Shown: positions 45,681-57,725 of the stretch, one piece after another
Layout: each line of letters begins with the position of its first letter
Numbering within the stretch: position 1 is the first letter of the stretch
From: Carya illinoinensis
Taxonomy: Eukaryota > Streptophyta > Magnoliopsida > Fagales > Juglandaceae
DNA: 64,000 bases
Assembly (NCBI RefSeq): GCF_018687715.1
Contig: NC_056754.1
Span: forward strand, 22,067,001 to 22,131,000
Reading direction: 5' to 3'
Notes under the pieces: model-generated
The model's database searches: none
The model's input: only the letters and a program-made list of their open reading frames with translations
What the model was told of the DNA's origin: nothing
Made by a program: the position numbers and the translations under genes

Positions 45681-46795
45681 ATAACGAGGAATCACCCTAT
45701 CGGGACATAGACCTCTCTTTATGCAAAATAGGTAAAAACTCAATAGTATTATTATGGCGATGAGTTACCTATCTCCATATAATAGAAAGCTTATAAAAAC
45801 TAGTAATGAGTCAAGTATCGTTCTTTGCTTATAGGCATTCCTTTAGTAGGCACACATTGAAAGTTGTTGTCCTGAGGATGCTACTCTACTTGACCGCAAC
45901 CAACTTGAAAACACCAGCACGTGATACATTGGGGGATCCCACATTCCGACTATTAGGTAAGGCCAAGTATGAAATCGTTCCACTCCACCCCACGAGGAAT
46001 TCTCCTTCTCATGTGATGTACGTGATAATGCTTTGCGGACTGGTCCCAAGGAATTTTCCGTCCCATACCATGATTATAAGACTCTTCTTGACTCCACAGA
46101 AACTTACATGCAAACCACACACTGGCATCCAGGGTTCCCATTCAAGATATCGCATCAAAAGCATAAAAACAGTTAAATCCTCAAAAGCATTGAAAGCAAA
46201 ACAAATCAGCAAGTAAATATAGTTAAAAACATAGTGTTGGAAATATTTATTTATGCTTGTAGAAAAAGGGAAGAAGAATATATAAGTGATGCAATGTCTC
46301 TCAAACACAACATTCACCCCACATTACTCAACACTATCTTAGAAACTAACCTACCTTACCACGTCAGAACTCTTCTCATTGCCTTCCTGCTCCTTACTTT
46401 CTACAATAGTCACCTTCTCGAGCTCTTTATTGAATAAGGTCTCAAAAGTGAGATCTTGTCCCATGTCTAAGTCCTTTAAATAGAGTGAGAAAGTCAAATG
46501 TCTTATTTGACGTATCATTGACTCCAAATATGCTTGGATATGAGTCTTTCATCATTGTCTTGTCGTACTATAAGATGATAGAGATAGGTGACCAGGACAT
46601 GGTCTGCACACCTTATAATTTACCAACTCCTTAGTTCTCCTTTAAACGAGGATCCTCCATATGGCATTAGGCCATACTTCTGAGTTTTGACAGCATGATT
46701 TGTTACGCCTTCACCTTTAACTAGAAAGTCACTTGGAATGTAACATCTCAAATGGAGTGTGGGATTCTGCGCTTATTGCTGACACTTCTTTGAAC

Positions 46796-47234
46796 CATAG
46801 TTTTAAATACTGTACCGTACCGGCTGGTACGGCCGAAATATGCCACTGCCGGCCACTGGTCCTGTAAAGGTATTGCAGCTGTTTCGTATTGGTCTAAATA
46901 CCGGCCAAGATTTTGGCCTGTACCGGCATATGTACAGGCTGGTATTTCAGATTTCACTTTTTTTTTTTTTTTTTCAAACTACAAGCTTATTTTTTGACCT
47001 CCAATTTATAGTAGACTATTTATAATTTATATATATATATATATATGTATTTATGTATAAATTATTTATATATAAACTATTATTTTAGAATATAATTTAA
47101 TTATATATATTTTTATATATAATTCATTTATATATTGACTATCCCGAAACTGTACACGAAACGGTATCGATACCGAAATATTTCATTCCAGTGCCTTGAC
47201 CGGTACGGCATCCGGTACGGTATTCAAAACATTG
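46796..47234. mobile_element. hAT-type MITE, 439 bp, in gypsy LTR 2
   Basis: Ends are CATAGTTTTAAATACTGTAC (left) and, on the other strand, CAATGTTTTGAATACCGTAC (right). Flanking octamers CTTTGAAC (46788-46795) and CTCTGAAC (47235-47242) match at seven of eight positions. The other LTR copies have one CTC.GAACTCTT at this place (near 39835), so the empty site is known. Subterminal CCGGTACGG blocks repeat near both ends, with an AT-rich core. The ends resemble those of the element at 20454-21101. Confidence 0.85.
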
Positions 47235-47461
47235 CTCTGAACTCTTCTGTGTTATCCTGGAAAGTTCCCGTGACTCGTTATGTTACTTTCCATCCGTAGT
47301 TGCTGTTTGGCGAGTGATCCTTTCTCGCCTTATGGGGTAGCTTGTAACTCGTTCGAGCTTATAAGTCCCTTGAGTTCTTCATTCTTGTCCTCACGGGAGA
47401 TGAATTTTCTAACTTGTCTGCCATAATCCTAGGACATGTCAACTGGATTCCCACGTGACTA

Positions 47462-50320
47462 GTCTTTTTGAAATATAGATAATGTGGTTTGAGTTTGTTA
47501 TTGGGGTATTGTAGATTATGTGGAAGACACGTATTCTTTATTGAAAGTGCTACTGCATTTTTGATATTTTTATATATGAATTTTAAGATACATATAAATT
47601 AGAACAATAAATATGATAAATGTAAAGATAATTATAAATTTATTCAACAAATTTCTTGAATGAATATAATTACATTTGCAAAAAAATTGAAAGAAAAAAA
47701 AATTGTAAAATTATTAAACACATAACAAATCTAAGTGCTTAGAATTAATTCATTATATTAAAATCATAATAGGACATGCATTGCTTCATTCGTTATAAGA
47801 CCAATTAGACATGTGCATATTAATAATAATAATAATAATTATAATTATAATTATAAATGAAAATAATATAAAATAATATTATTTTTATTATTTCAGAAAA
47901 CTACATAGATATAATTGTTACTGAATAATCAAATGTAAAAATATAATATTAATTTGAAATTAACAAAGGTATAATGTTTTTAAGTGAAAATAATATTATT
48001 TTTAAAAGTGTTATTCAATATGATTCGTTATTATGAGAGATAATATGAAGGCAATTATTATTATTTTTAAACGATATCCTATAATAAAAAAATATTATTC
48101 TATAAGTTTAAAGATAGTATTTTCATTTTTGAACTTAAATATGATATTATTATTCTTTTCAAATTTGGAATTGCAATAGTGATCTTAGAAAATAAAAGCA
48201 TGTTCTTAACAAAACAAATTTTTAAATAATAAAAGTGTTAGTGATTTCTTAATGATAACTTTAAAAACGCACTACAAATAGATTACTATATGAAATGCAT
48301 TACCACAAAAAAAAAAAAAAATAGTGAATATGATAAATTAAATACTAATTATAAATTGATACATAAATTGGAACCTAAAAATAATAATTGTGTTTTGGTA
48401 ATTGAAAATATTATTAGTGCAATAACTATGATTTACTTTTATGAATTACTATGAAAAATAATATTAAGATATTTGTTATTTTTTTTTTCAAATAATATTC
48501 TATGTATGTATACTATTATTTTTAAATCTAAGAAGAAATATAAAAAACTCCTAAGTTGTTAATTAGTTCTACAAAGTTCAATAAACAAAAACCTTCAAGT
48601 GTGATTATTTGTAAGATATTAATATTTCATTATTATTATTATTAATATTAAAATAACAAAAAAATTTAATTATATTTTTAATGATAGTTCAGCTGCATAC
48701 AGTTGCCAGCTACAGTCGCCGTGCAATCGGCGTCAGACTACTGACATGCAGCTGTTATTAATTTAAAAAAATAAAAAAGAAGAAACGAAAAATATATTTC
48801 GGATTCCATTCCCGCTTCTCATCTTTTTCCTAACCTTTTTTATTAATATGTAAAGCTTCTCTCTCTTTACCTTTCGTTGTTCTCTAAGAAAGTTTTTGAA
48901 CTTTCTACGTAATACAACGAAAGCAAATTGGGGCAAGACTTTTAAGTGGGTCTAAGCTCGAGCTTCAAGTGATTGAGTTTGTGTGGATGATTTCTTCATT
49001 TTTGTGGGTTGCTTTTCAGTAACTGTGCTTCTCATTTTCGGCCAGTTACAGTATTTAGAAGTTTAAGTAAAAAAAAGAAAAAAGAATTATCTAGCTTTGT
49101 CGACAAGATTCACAGGCATGAACATGAAGATATTTCGATTATTTAAGTAAAAACTTGTCTTTGCACAGTGTTACAACTTAAAAATTTAAAGATATTTGTG
49201 AGATGATTTAGTAAATTTGAAAGGACATAAGGATATCGTCGCACATTACAGTTCATTAAAAACAAAAAAATTGAAATGACGCGGCATGCCAGTCGGCATG
49301 CCGTTTGCATCATGCGCTTGCCTTTAGCATTTTACTTGTGATGATAGATAAAAATGAATTCAAACACAAGTCATTATTGTAGAATAGATTCCATAGAATA
49401 GTTATACAAAAAAGTAGTATTGGAGGAGAATTTCGATCGTCCAACTCCAACAAAAAAAAAAAGGTAACCGTTCAAAGATGAATCGAAAACTAATCTAAAA
49501 AGTAGAAAGTTCTGAGTAGGAAAAGTCAACATTCAATTCCCACAAAGCAGCTTTTAATACAAAGTCCCATCTCTGCCAGGTTGAACCGTCACCGTTTGAC
49601 CCATGACTTGTCCGTGTTGCCTCCCAAAGGCCACAATTCGCAAACGCATTCTTCGTAGTTGTCCCCATCCTCAGCCCCCGGGACCAGCATCTCCTAATTT
49701 TTAGGCGTTTGACAAAGCCCGAAAGGCCACGAGGTCCACCACGAGGCTAGCCAGGGAATAATACTTCATCAATTTAATTTAAACAACTATATTATAGTAT
49801 TTATCGTTCTGGTATTGTCATGGAAGAATTTATAAACATTATGCTATTAAAATTATTTATATAAATATTAATTTTTAATAATATAATAAATGAGTAATGT
49901 TAATACAAATTCTAAATAGATAAATTTTGTATAGATGATTTGTAAAAAAAAGTTTAGTATTACTAAAAAAGAATGGTGTTTTTTTTTTCAAAATTTAAAA
50001 AACGTTTTATTTTATTTCATTTTATCTTATAATATTTTATTTAATTTTTATATTTTATTTAAAACTAATTGATACAAACTACAAACTAGCGCATGCTGTA
50101 CACGGATGGCAAGTAAAGTGTAATCTAACTTATTCAAGTGCTGGAATAATATAAGTCCTAAATGATTATACAAAAGCTAAGATGTGCCTGCCATTGTGTG
50201 TTGTGTATACATACATACATACTAATCAAGCAAATAATATGATGCAAGCAGGTTCACCCTTCTACGTAGATTAGCATGCGGGATGATTTTACTAAAGGAT
50301 TGGCGTTTTGATATGCTAGC
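47462..50320. other. AT-rich intergenic DNA upstream of aconitase
   Basis: Very AT-rich (47500-48680, with many TAATAATAAT and TATTATTATT runs), then a small GC-rich island at 48690-48760 and mixed sequence. Palindromic GGCATGCC elements lie near 49283-49305. A GC-richer block at 49560-49760 may belong to the distal promoter of aconitase or to an old repeat. No coding frame or RNA gene is recognisable. Confidence 0.5.
48690..48754. repeat. GC-rich inverted repeat in AT-rich DNA
   Basis: CAGCTGCAT at 48690-48698 is exactly mirrored by ATGCAGCTG at 48746-48754, and GTCGCCG/CGGCG pairs lie within. The island contrasts sharply with flanks that are almost pure A and T. Likely a fragment of a repeat element. 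Confidence 0.5.
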
Positions 50321-50323
50321 AAC

Positions 50324-50671
50324 ATTATAAAACAGCTTACGACCGTCGACAGGGAATCCAGGCTCTCTCTTAGTTCTCTCTCATCCAGTGTTCTTCCTTC
50401 TTCTGCTTCTAGAAAAACGGCACGCAGCCCTAGAGGCCCCCCCTCCTTCTGCCTTTGTCTTCTTCACATCTCCACACGCCTCTCTCTCTCTGTCTCTGCC
50501 TCTCTCTCTCTCTCAATGCTCAAGAACGTACAAAATATCCCCATTTAAAGGCATTAACCGTTGTCACTGTAACCCATCCTCCCAGTCTTCTCTCTCTCTG
50601 AGCCTAATTCTTATCCGACACCGTTTTCATGCGAATGCGTGTCCGCCTGCATCCTCATCCTCATCAGCGTC
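50324..50671 (+). promoter_or_regulatory. Aconitase core promoter and 5' UTR
   Basis: ATTATAAAAC at 50324-50333 is a plausible TATA box, placing transcription start near 50355-50360. The leader is strongly pyrimidine-rich with CT repeats (50481-50515), as in many plant housekeeping genes. A 152-aa open frame overlapping the leader has a composition set by these repeats and is not called. Confidence 0.5.
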
Positions 50672-53600
50672 ATGTATAAAACGGTCTCGTCCTCGTCTTC
50701 GGCTTCCTCAATCCTCAGGGCTGCTGCTGCTTCTTCCTCTTCCTACCATAGGGCCAGGTTCTTCTCTCCATCTCTTTCTCGAAGCTTTGTCGCCTCTTCT
50801 TCCCCTCCCAAGCACTCTCCTTCTCTTCCTGCCTACCGATCCTTGAACTTCTCCTCCGCTGTTCGATCCGTCCGCTTCTCCCCACCTCGCTGGAGCCACG
50901 GTGTCGATTGGCGCTCTCCGATCAGTCTCCGCTCTCACGTCAGGGCCGTAGCTCCCGTGATCGAACGCTTCCATAGGAAGATTGCCACTATGGGTACACT
51001 TTCTTTTCTCTTGATTTCCATAAATTCCGGAGCGATTTTTCTATACTCACATTTTTTTATTTATTTAGTTTCTGATATACGTTGATTTATTTTCTCTGTT
51101 TTGGTACTGAGAGATCGAAGTAGAAAGGAAGAAAATGGTTTGGATACTGCAAGTCTGCTGAGCTGAGCTAAGTAGTTGTAGGCTCTGTTTGATTGCTCAG
51201 ACGGCTCAGGAAATGGAAGAGTTTTTATTTTATTTTTAATTTTTTTTTAATATTTGATAAGTAAGAATTAAATTTTATTCATACGAATGAAATAGGGATA
51301 GCCCGTGCAGAAGTATGCAAAAGAACACCTAAATTCGCCGGTGCTTCACGGAGTGTTTCGAGATCTTTGATCGCGAGCAAGAAATGGTTTCTATTTCTGA
51401 TGCAGCAACTATAGCTGTTTATTCATGGAAAATGATGAGATTTTCGAAATTTCACGTTGTCTCCCTATTGTTTGATACATCATGTACTCTAGTCAGCTAA
51501 GCTAAGTACGTGAAGGCGCTGGCCTGTGTTAGTTCCCACGAAAACTAAGGAAATAGAATATATATATAGTGGGATCTTTCGGTTTATCATCATCTCATGC
51601 ATTTATGCATCTCAAATCTTGATTATTATTGTTGCTGTTATTATGGCTATTAGTGTATTTCCATTTCACCGATAAATTTTTATTAATATTACAAATATTG
51701 TTATTTATTATTATTATTATCATCGTTATTATTGTAATTATTTATTTGAGAAATTTTGAGTTTTTTGGTTGTAGATCCAGTTATGTACCGCTGGAAATTA
51801 AAAATACGCAAATTTTTTATGCCTAGAAAATGTAAAAACAGTGAACCTAATGAGAAGTCTTTGAATAATCACATTTTAATTACTGAAGGAAATTTTCGTT
51901 CTGATTGTTCATCTGTATGGTTGCAGCCTCCGAAAATCCTTTCAAGGCAAACTTGACTAGTCTTCCCAAGGTAGGAGGTGGCGAGTTTGGAAAGTTCTAC
52001 AGCCTTCCATCTTTTAATGATCCAAGGATTGGTAATTTTTCCTTCAACTACGTTTTACAGTAATATGTTTGTTTTTATGCAGCAAATAACTTCATTTCTC
52101 AACTATATCATAATAGTTTTGGGAATTAAATGATGATTGAACTAGAAAAAGAAAAAGAAGGAAAAATCACTCTCAGCATCTTCTAAGTTATGAATTGTTG
52201 TTTATTGGAACTCTATTGCTGACAACACTTACTCATAAATGTATAATAGAGAAGTTGCCGTACTCAATCAGAATCCTTTTGGAGTCTGCGATTCGCAATT
52301 GTGATAACTTCCAAGTTAAGAAGGAAGATGTTGAGAAAATTATTGATTGGGAGAAGTCTTCTCCAAAGCAAGTTGAAATCCCTTTCAAGCCTGCCCGTGT
52401 TCTATTGCAGGTACCTAATGAAGTTGAGCATACTTAGTGACTATTTTAAACATGTCTTCCTCTTCTAATGGTTCTCATCTGTTGTCAGGATTTTACTGGA
52501 GTTCCTGCCGTTGTCGACCTTGCTTGTATGCGGGATGCCATGAACGAACTTGGAAGTGATTCTAACAAGATTAACCCTTTGGTGCGTGTTGTTCTTATCA
52601 AATGTCTCTGTGACATTGTTGAGTTACTGATATAGGTTTCATGCCTGAAATTTCATATTTTGGCTTAATAACTTTAGATGCTTGTTGACCACATTTTGTA
52701 TCTACAATTTTGCATCTTGTCTTGATATTTGTCAAACTATAAACGTATGTATTGTGATAGTATTTTGTTCTTGCGTATTAACTATTTGGAGGCCAAAGCT
52801 GGATGCTCTGTCCTTTAAAACAATTGATCCTCAGAGCGTGAATGTCTTGGAGAGACCGTTTAAGGAAGATGAGATTTACAAGGTCATCTCTGGTATGGCC
52901 AAGGATAAAGCGCTGGGGCCGGATGGTTCAGGCAGTTGTTAGCGGAGGTTTCTTATTTGGCTTCAAGGTGGGTAACGGCATGGTTATGATCTCTCATCTA
53001 TTATTTGTAGACGATACCCTACTCTTTTGTGAAGCAAATTGGAACCAAATTCAAACTCTACGGGCATTGTTACTTTGCTTTGAAGTAGTGTTAGGGCTCA
53101 AGGTGAATCTTGGTAAGTCTGAGATGGTTCTGGTGGGTTTGGTTTCAAATATACACAGCTTAGCAAGTTATTTGGACTGTTAGGTGTCTTCTTTGCCTTT
53201 GAAATATCTGGGCCTTCCTTTGGGAGCTACTTTTAAGGCTAGAGCTATTTGGGATGAGGTAGTAGAGAAGATAGAGAAAAGGCTGGCTGGCTGAAAATGG
53301 ATGTACTTATCGAAAGGGGGTCGACTCACTCTTATTAAGAGCACCCTTACGAACCTTCCCACTTATTTTCTATCAGTGTTTCCTTTGCCATCAGGGGTGG
53401 GGAGCAGAATTGAGAAACTCTTTAGGGCGTTCCTATGGGGGGGCATGGGGGAGGAGAAGAAATTCCATCTGGTTAGATGGAAGACAGTTTGTGCTCCAGT
53501 TGTACAGGAGGGGTTGGGAGTGTGTGACTTGAGAACTTTTAATAAAGCTCTATTGGGGAGATGATTATGGAGATATCAATCGGAGGGGGATGCATCGTGG

Positions 53601-56600
53601 AAGGAAATCATTGTCGCTTGTTATGGAGCTACTTGGGGCGGTTGGTGTTCCAACGAAGGGAGAAGGGGGTATGGTGTGGGTTTATGGAAGTTTATATGGA
53701 GGGGGTGGTCTTGCTTCGAGAAACATATTCGATTCGTTGCGGGAGAAGGCAATAGAATTAGTTTTTGGCGGGACGTGTGGTGTGGAGATCATGCATTGGA
53801 AAGAGTTTTTCCGAATCTTTATCATATTGCTGCTAATAGGGAGGCTTCAGTGGCGGATATGCAGTCTCTCTATCATGGCACTATTAAGTGGGATGTTCTT
53901 TTCAACTGGGACTTTCATGATTGGGAATTATCTTCTCTATCATATCTTTTCAGCCTCCTATACTCCATGGGGACTCCTATGGCACAGTGTGACCATGTGA
54001 AGTGGAGGTCTAATAATCATAAGAAATTTACGGTAAAGGTGTGTTACAAAATTTTGACCACACAAAACCATCCTCCGTTCCCTTGGAAGAATATTTGGCG
54101 GTCTCGTGTGCCCTCCAAAGTAGCCTTCTTTGTTTGGAACGTTGCACTTGGGAAGATTTTGACCACGGATAATTTGAGGAAGAGGGGGGTGTGTAGTGAT
54201 GGATTGGTGCTATATGTGCAAAAAGAATGGAGAATCTGTAGATCCCTTTTATTACATTGTGAGATTACAAGGGAGATATGGGATGAGATTTTTCAAAGGG
54301 TCAACATTGGTTGGGTTATGCCTTTGAGGGTATTGGACCTGCTGGGGGTGTTGGAGGAAGATACAAGGTTTCCAGCAAGTGGCAGCAGTATGGAAGATGA
54401 TCCCCCTATGTATTATGTGGTGTCTGGTCGGAAAGAAATGCGCTTTGCTTTGAAGACAAGGAACACACTATGGAGCAGCTAAAGAACTTTTTTTTTCTAA
54501 CTTTACTACTTTGGTTTTTCGCTATTGTACTAAATGGGGACAATGTCCATGATTTCTTGTCTTTGATTCCTCATTCATAGAATGTACTTAGGTACCTTAT
54601 ATATACTTCCTGTATACACGGGCCATGCCTTTTATATTTTGATCAATAATATTTATCTTTTACTTATAAAAAAAAAAAAAAACTATTTGAGTTATTTCTT
54701 CACTTTGTATATAACTTGATGCATGCAGATAATAAATAAGTCTTACATATAATTACATGGTGTGATGTAGACTATTACCTAATATCATGTTACTACCAGG
54801 TATATTTTCAGTTATTTTTGTCTCAATATCTTCCATTCTAAATATGCAGGTTCCTGTGGATCTTGTAATTGATCATTCAGTTCAGGTTGATGTAGCAAGG
54901 TCTGAAAATGCCGTGCAGGCCAATATGGATCTTGAATTTCATAGAAACAAGGAGAGGTTTGCTTTTCTGAAATGGGGGTCTACTGCTTTCCGCAACATGC
55001 TTGTTGTACCTCCTGGTTCTGGTATTGTGCATCAGGTAAAGTAGTCCAGAAGCCAATGCGGAAGATCATATAATGTCAGCTTATATGTCTAGCATGATAT
55101 ATTAAATATACTGCATCAGCTATAAGTCATATCACTTTTACATTTCATTCTGCATATTTGAATCATCTATTTTCTTTTTCAATTAATATGTGGTAAATGA
55201 AGATTAAGAATGTTGAATCTCTGTAGACAGTCTTACACATACTTGGCGTGGAATGACTTGATATGTTGAATTCTCAGGTTAATCTCGAATATCTTGGACG
55301 GGTTGTTTTTAACAACGATGGCATACTTTATCCTGATAGTGTGGTTGGAACTGATTCCCATACAACCATGATCGACGGGTTAGGAGTTGCTGGCTGGGGA
55401 GTGGGAGGTATTGAAGCAGAGGCAGCAATGCTTGGCCAGGTAATAAGTTCTGAGCATAGAACGTATAATCATGCAAGGATTGTTAGAGGCATATTGGATT
55501 ATCAGTAATTCATTTATTTTGAGTTTCTTTAGATACAATTTGCTGCTCACTTGAATTCTCTTGAGTGGAAGAGTGCTGCTGCAGTTTTTCTTTTAATGCC
55601 TTACTATTTGACATTGACAGCCCATGAGTATGGTGTTGCCTGGTGTTGTTGGGTTCAAGTTATCTGGAAAATTGCACAATGGCGTCACTGCTACCGACTT
55701 GGTTTTAACTGTGACACAAATGCTGAGGAAGCATGGTGTTGTTGGCAAATTTGTGGAGTTCTATGGTAACTCATTTTTCATGAAATTGTGTTGGCTAACA
55801 TTAAACTGTAATGGTTTGTTTGTGCAACTAGATATATCTAAGGTGATCATGGTTGTATGTGCTTGTAGGGGATGGAATGGGTAAGCTATCACTAGCTGAC
55901 AGGGCCACTATAGCCAATATGTCTCCTGAATATGGTGCAACTATGGGATTCTTCCCTGTAGACCATGTCACTTTACAGTATCTCAAATTAACCGGAAGAA
56001 GTGATGAGACGGTGAGTAGGTAATTATATTTGGTCAGTTGGAATATGAAATTCTTATAACATCAAGTGACTTCTTTCTTTCTTAACATTAGGTGGAAATG
56101 ATAGAAGCTTATCTCAGGGCAAATAAATTGTTTGTCGACTATAATGAGGTAAAGGTCTTATTTCTCACTTATTTCTGATTTTTCATTGTTTCAGTATTTG
56201 TTTACATCATATTTTCTTTGAGGTTTTAGCCAGCAAGAATTCTACAAAGAATGACTTGGTTTCATGTAGCTACGATAGCTACTCTTGCCTTTCTAGCCTG
56301 TGTTATGAATACTAACTACTTTCGCTTAAGTTCAGCCTCAACAAGAAAGAGTGTACTCCTCTTACCTACAACTGGATCTTGCAGATGTTGAACCCTGCGT
56401 TTCAGGACCAAAAAGGTGTCTACTTTCTTCTCGTACAAACTTGCTCACATTGACTCCGCTTTGTCAATTCTTGGTCTTGAATTCATGTTTCTCATACTTA
56501 TTGTTTGAATCATTTTATATATACCCTCTATTTTTTGTAGACCTCATGATCGGGTGCCTTTGAAAGAAATGAAGTCTGATTGGCATTCTTGTCTTGACAA

Positions 56601-57686
56601 CAAAGTTGGATTCAAGGTTGGTCAAACCTTTTGGTCCATCAACCTGTTTTTTTAATTTTGTGGCCTGGCCAATCTGCTTGTTATTTTAGTTTTATTTTAG
56701 ACTTAGTTATTTAGCTTCTTTTTATTGTAATCTACTGTTTTTTTCCCTCTATACCTGATAACTTCTATCAAGCATGCAAGTGTATACTTTAGTTTGATGT
56801 AAATCCTTTACCAAAGATTGAATTAATAGAACAATATTTGGGACAAATTATTTCCCAGTCAGCGATCAGACTTGAGATGTCTAGTTCGATTGAGGATTGC
56901 GTTACCCGTCTTAATCTCATGCAAATCAGATGGACCTAATTCAGATCAGATCATTATTGCAGTTAAAAGCCATGAACCCTGGTACCTATGAAAAAAAAGC
57001 CATGAAACCCCAGTGCTTAATCTTTAAAAAGGACAGGATTATAACCATGACTGATTTCTTAATTGTCAATGCTGTGTCATCGTGATGGTTTCCATCAGCA
57101 ATTAGCTATTGCTGACAGTTCTGTGATCATTTCTGCTACTGCTCCATCATCACTAATTCTGGTGCTTCTTGCTTTTACCATCAAATCAACTGCCACCCCA
57201 TCCATACAGTCGTTTCCTCCTTCTGGAAGTTAAAGGCATCTCCGATATGAGCTACTAAAGTAATACCGAAATGGTCATTACTGCTTTTTGGGTGATGACC
57301 AATTATGGCCCTTGTAATTATTGGGGTTGTGGATCTTTAGTCAGGCAGCTTATATTTCAAGTCGCTTTTCATTTTCCTGTAGTTTTCCTTCATAGTTCAT
57401 CAATTAGTCTGGTTTTAGGGTATATTAGTTTTGGTGGTGATGGGAATGTTGTACTTTTATTTTTTCCTATGAGTGGCAGCTACTTACAGTATTCATCTTC
57501 TTTTTCTCTGCATGATGTGAATTATTGCTTGAATCGATTAAGTGGTGGTAGACTATTGCATGGCTGGGTTTGCTATTGTATTGGAATACCTATCCACCCA
57601 TCCCCCCTCTCTCTCAGATTGTGCATTACCAGGGATGGGCTAATCAATTTTTCTCCGATCATAACTGAAGTGATAATGTGTACTGA

Positions 57687-57725
<39 letters not shown>

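Larger units (their letters stand above)
44955..47461 (-). repeat. Ty3/gypsy LTR 2 (5' LTR), right end truncated
   Basis: It begins TGTGGTGCCCTATCCC and is collinear with LTR 1. It contains an AT microsatellite and a 439-bp MITE (46796-47234). Alignment to the other LTR copies stops near CCCACGTGACTAG (47461), about 130 bp before the expected end, so the outer border and its target duplication are lost. Confidence 0.8.

Noticed and set aside
45806..46216. 136-aa open frame in gypsy LTR 2
   Set aside because: LTR 1 does not keep this frame, and LTRs of this family are non-coding.
50388..50846. 152-aa open frame overlapping the aconitase leader
   Set aside because: It is another frame of the CT-rich 5' UTR and exon 1. 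The aconitase presequence from 50672 accounts for this DNA.
53676..54482. 268-aa open frame in aconitase intron 4
   Set aside because: It looks gene-sized but its motifs ([20 protein letters not shown]) are those of LINE C-termini, and it lies within TSD-bounded LINE sequence.
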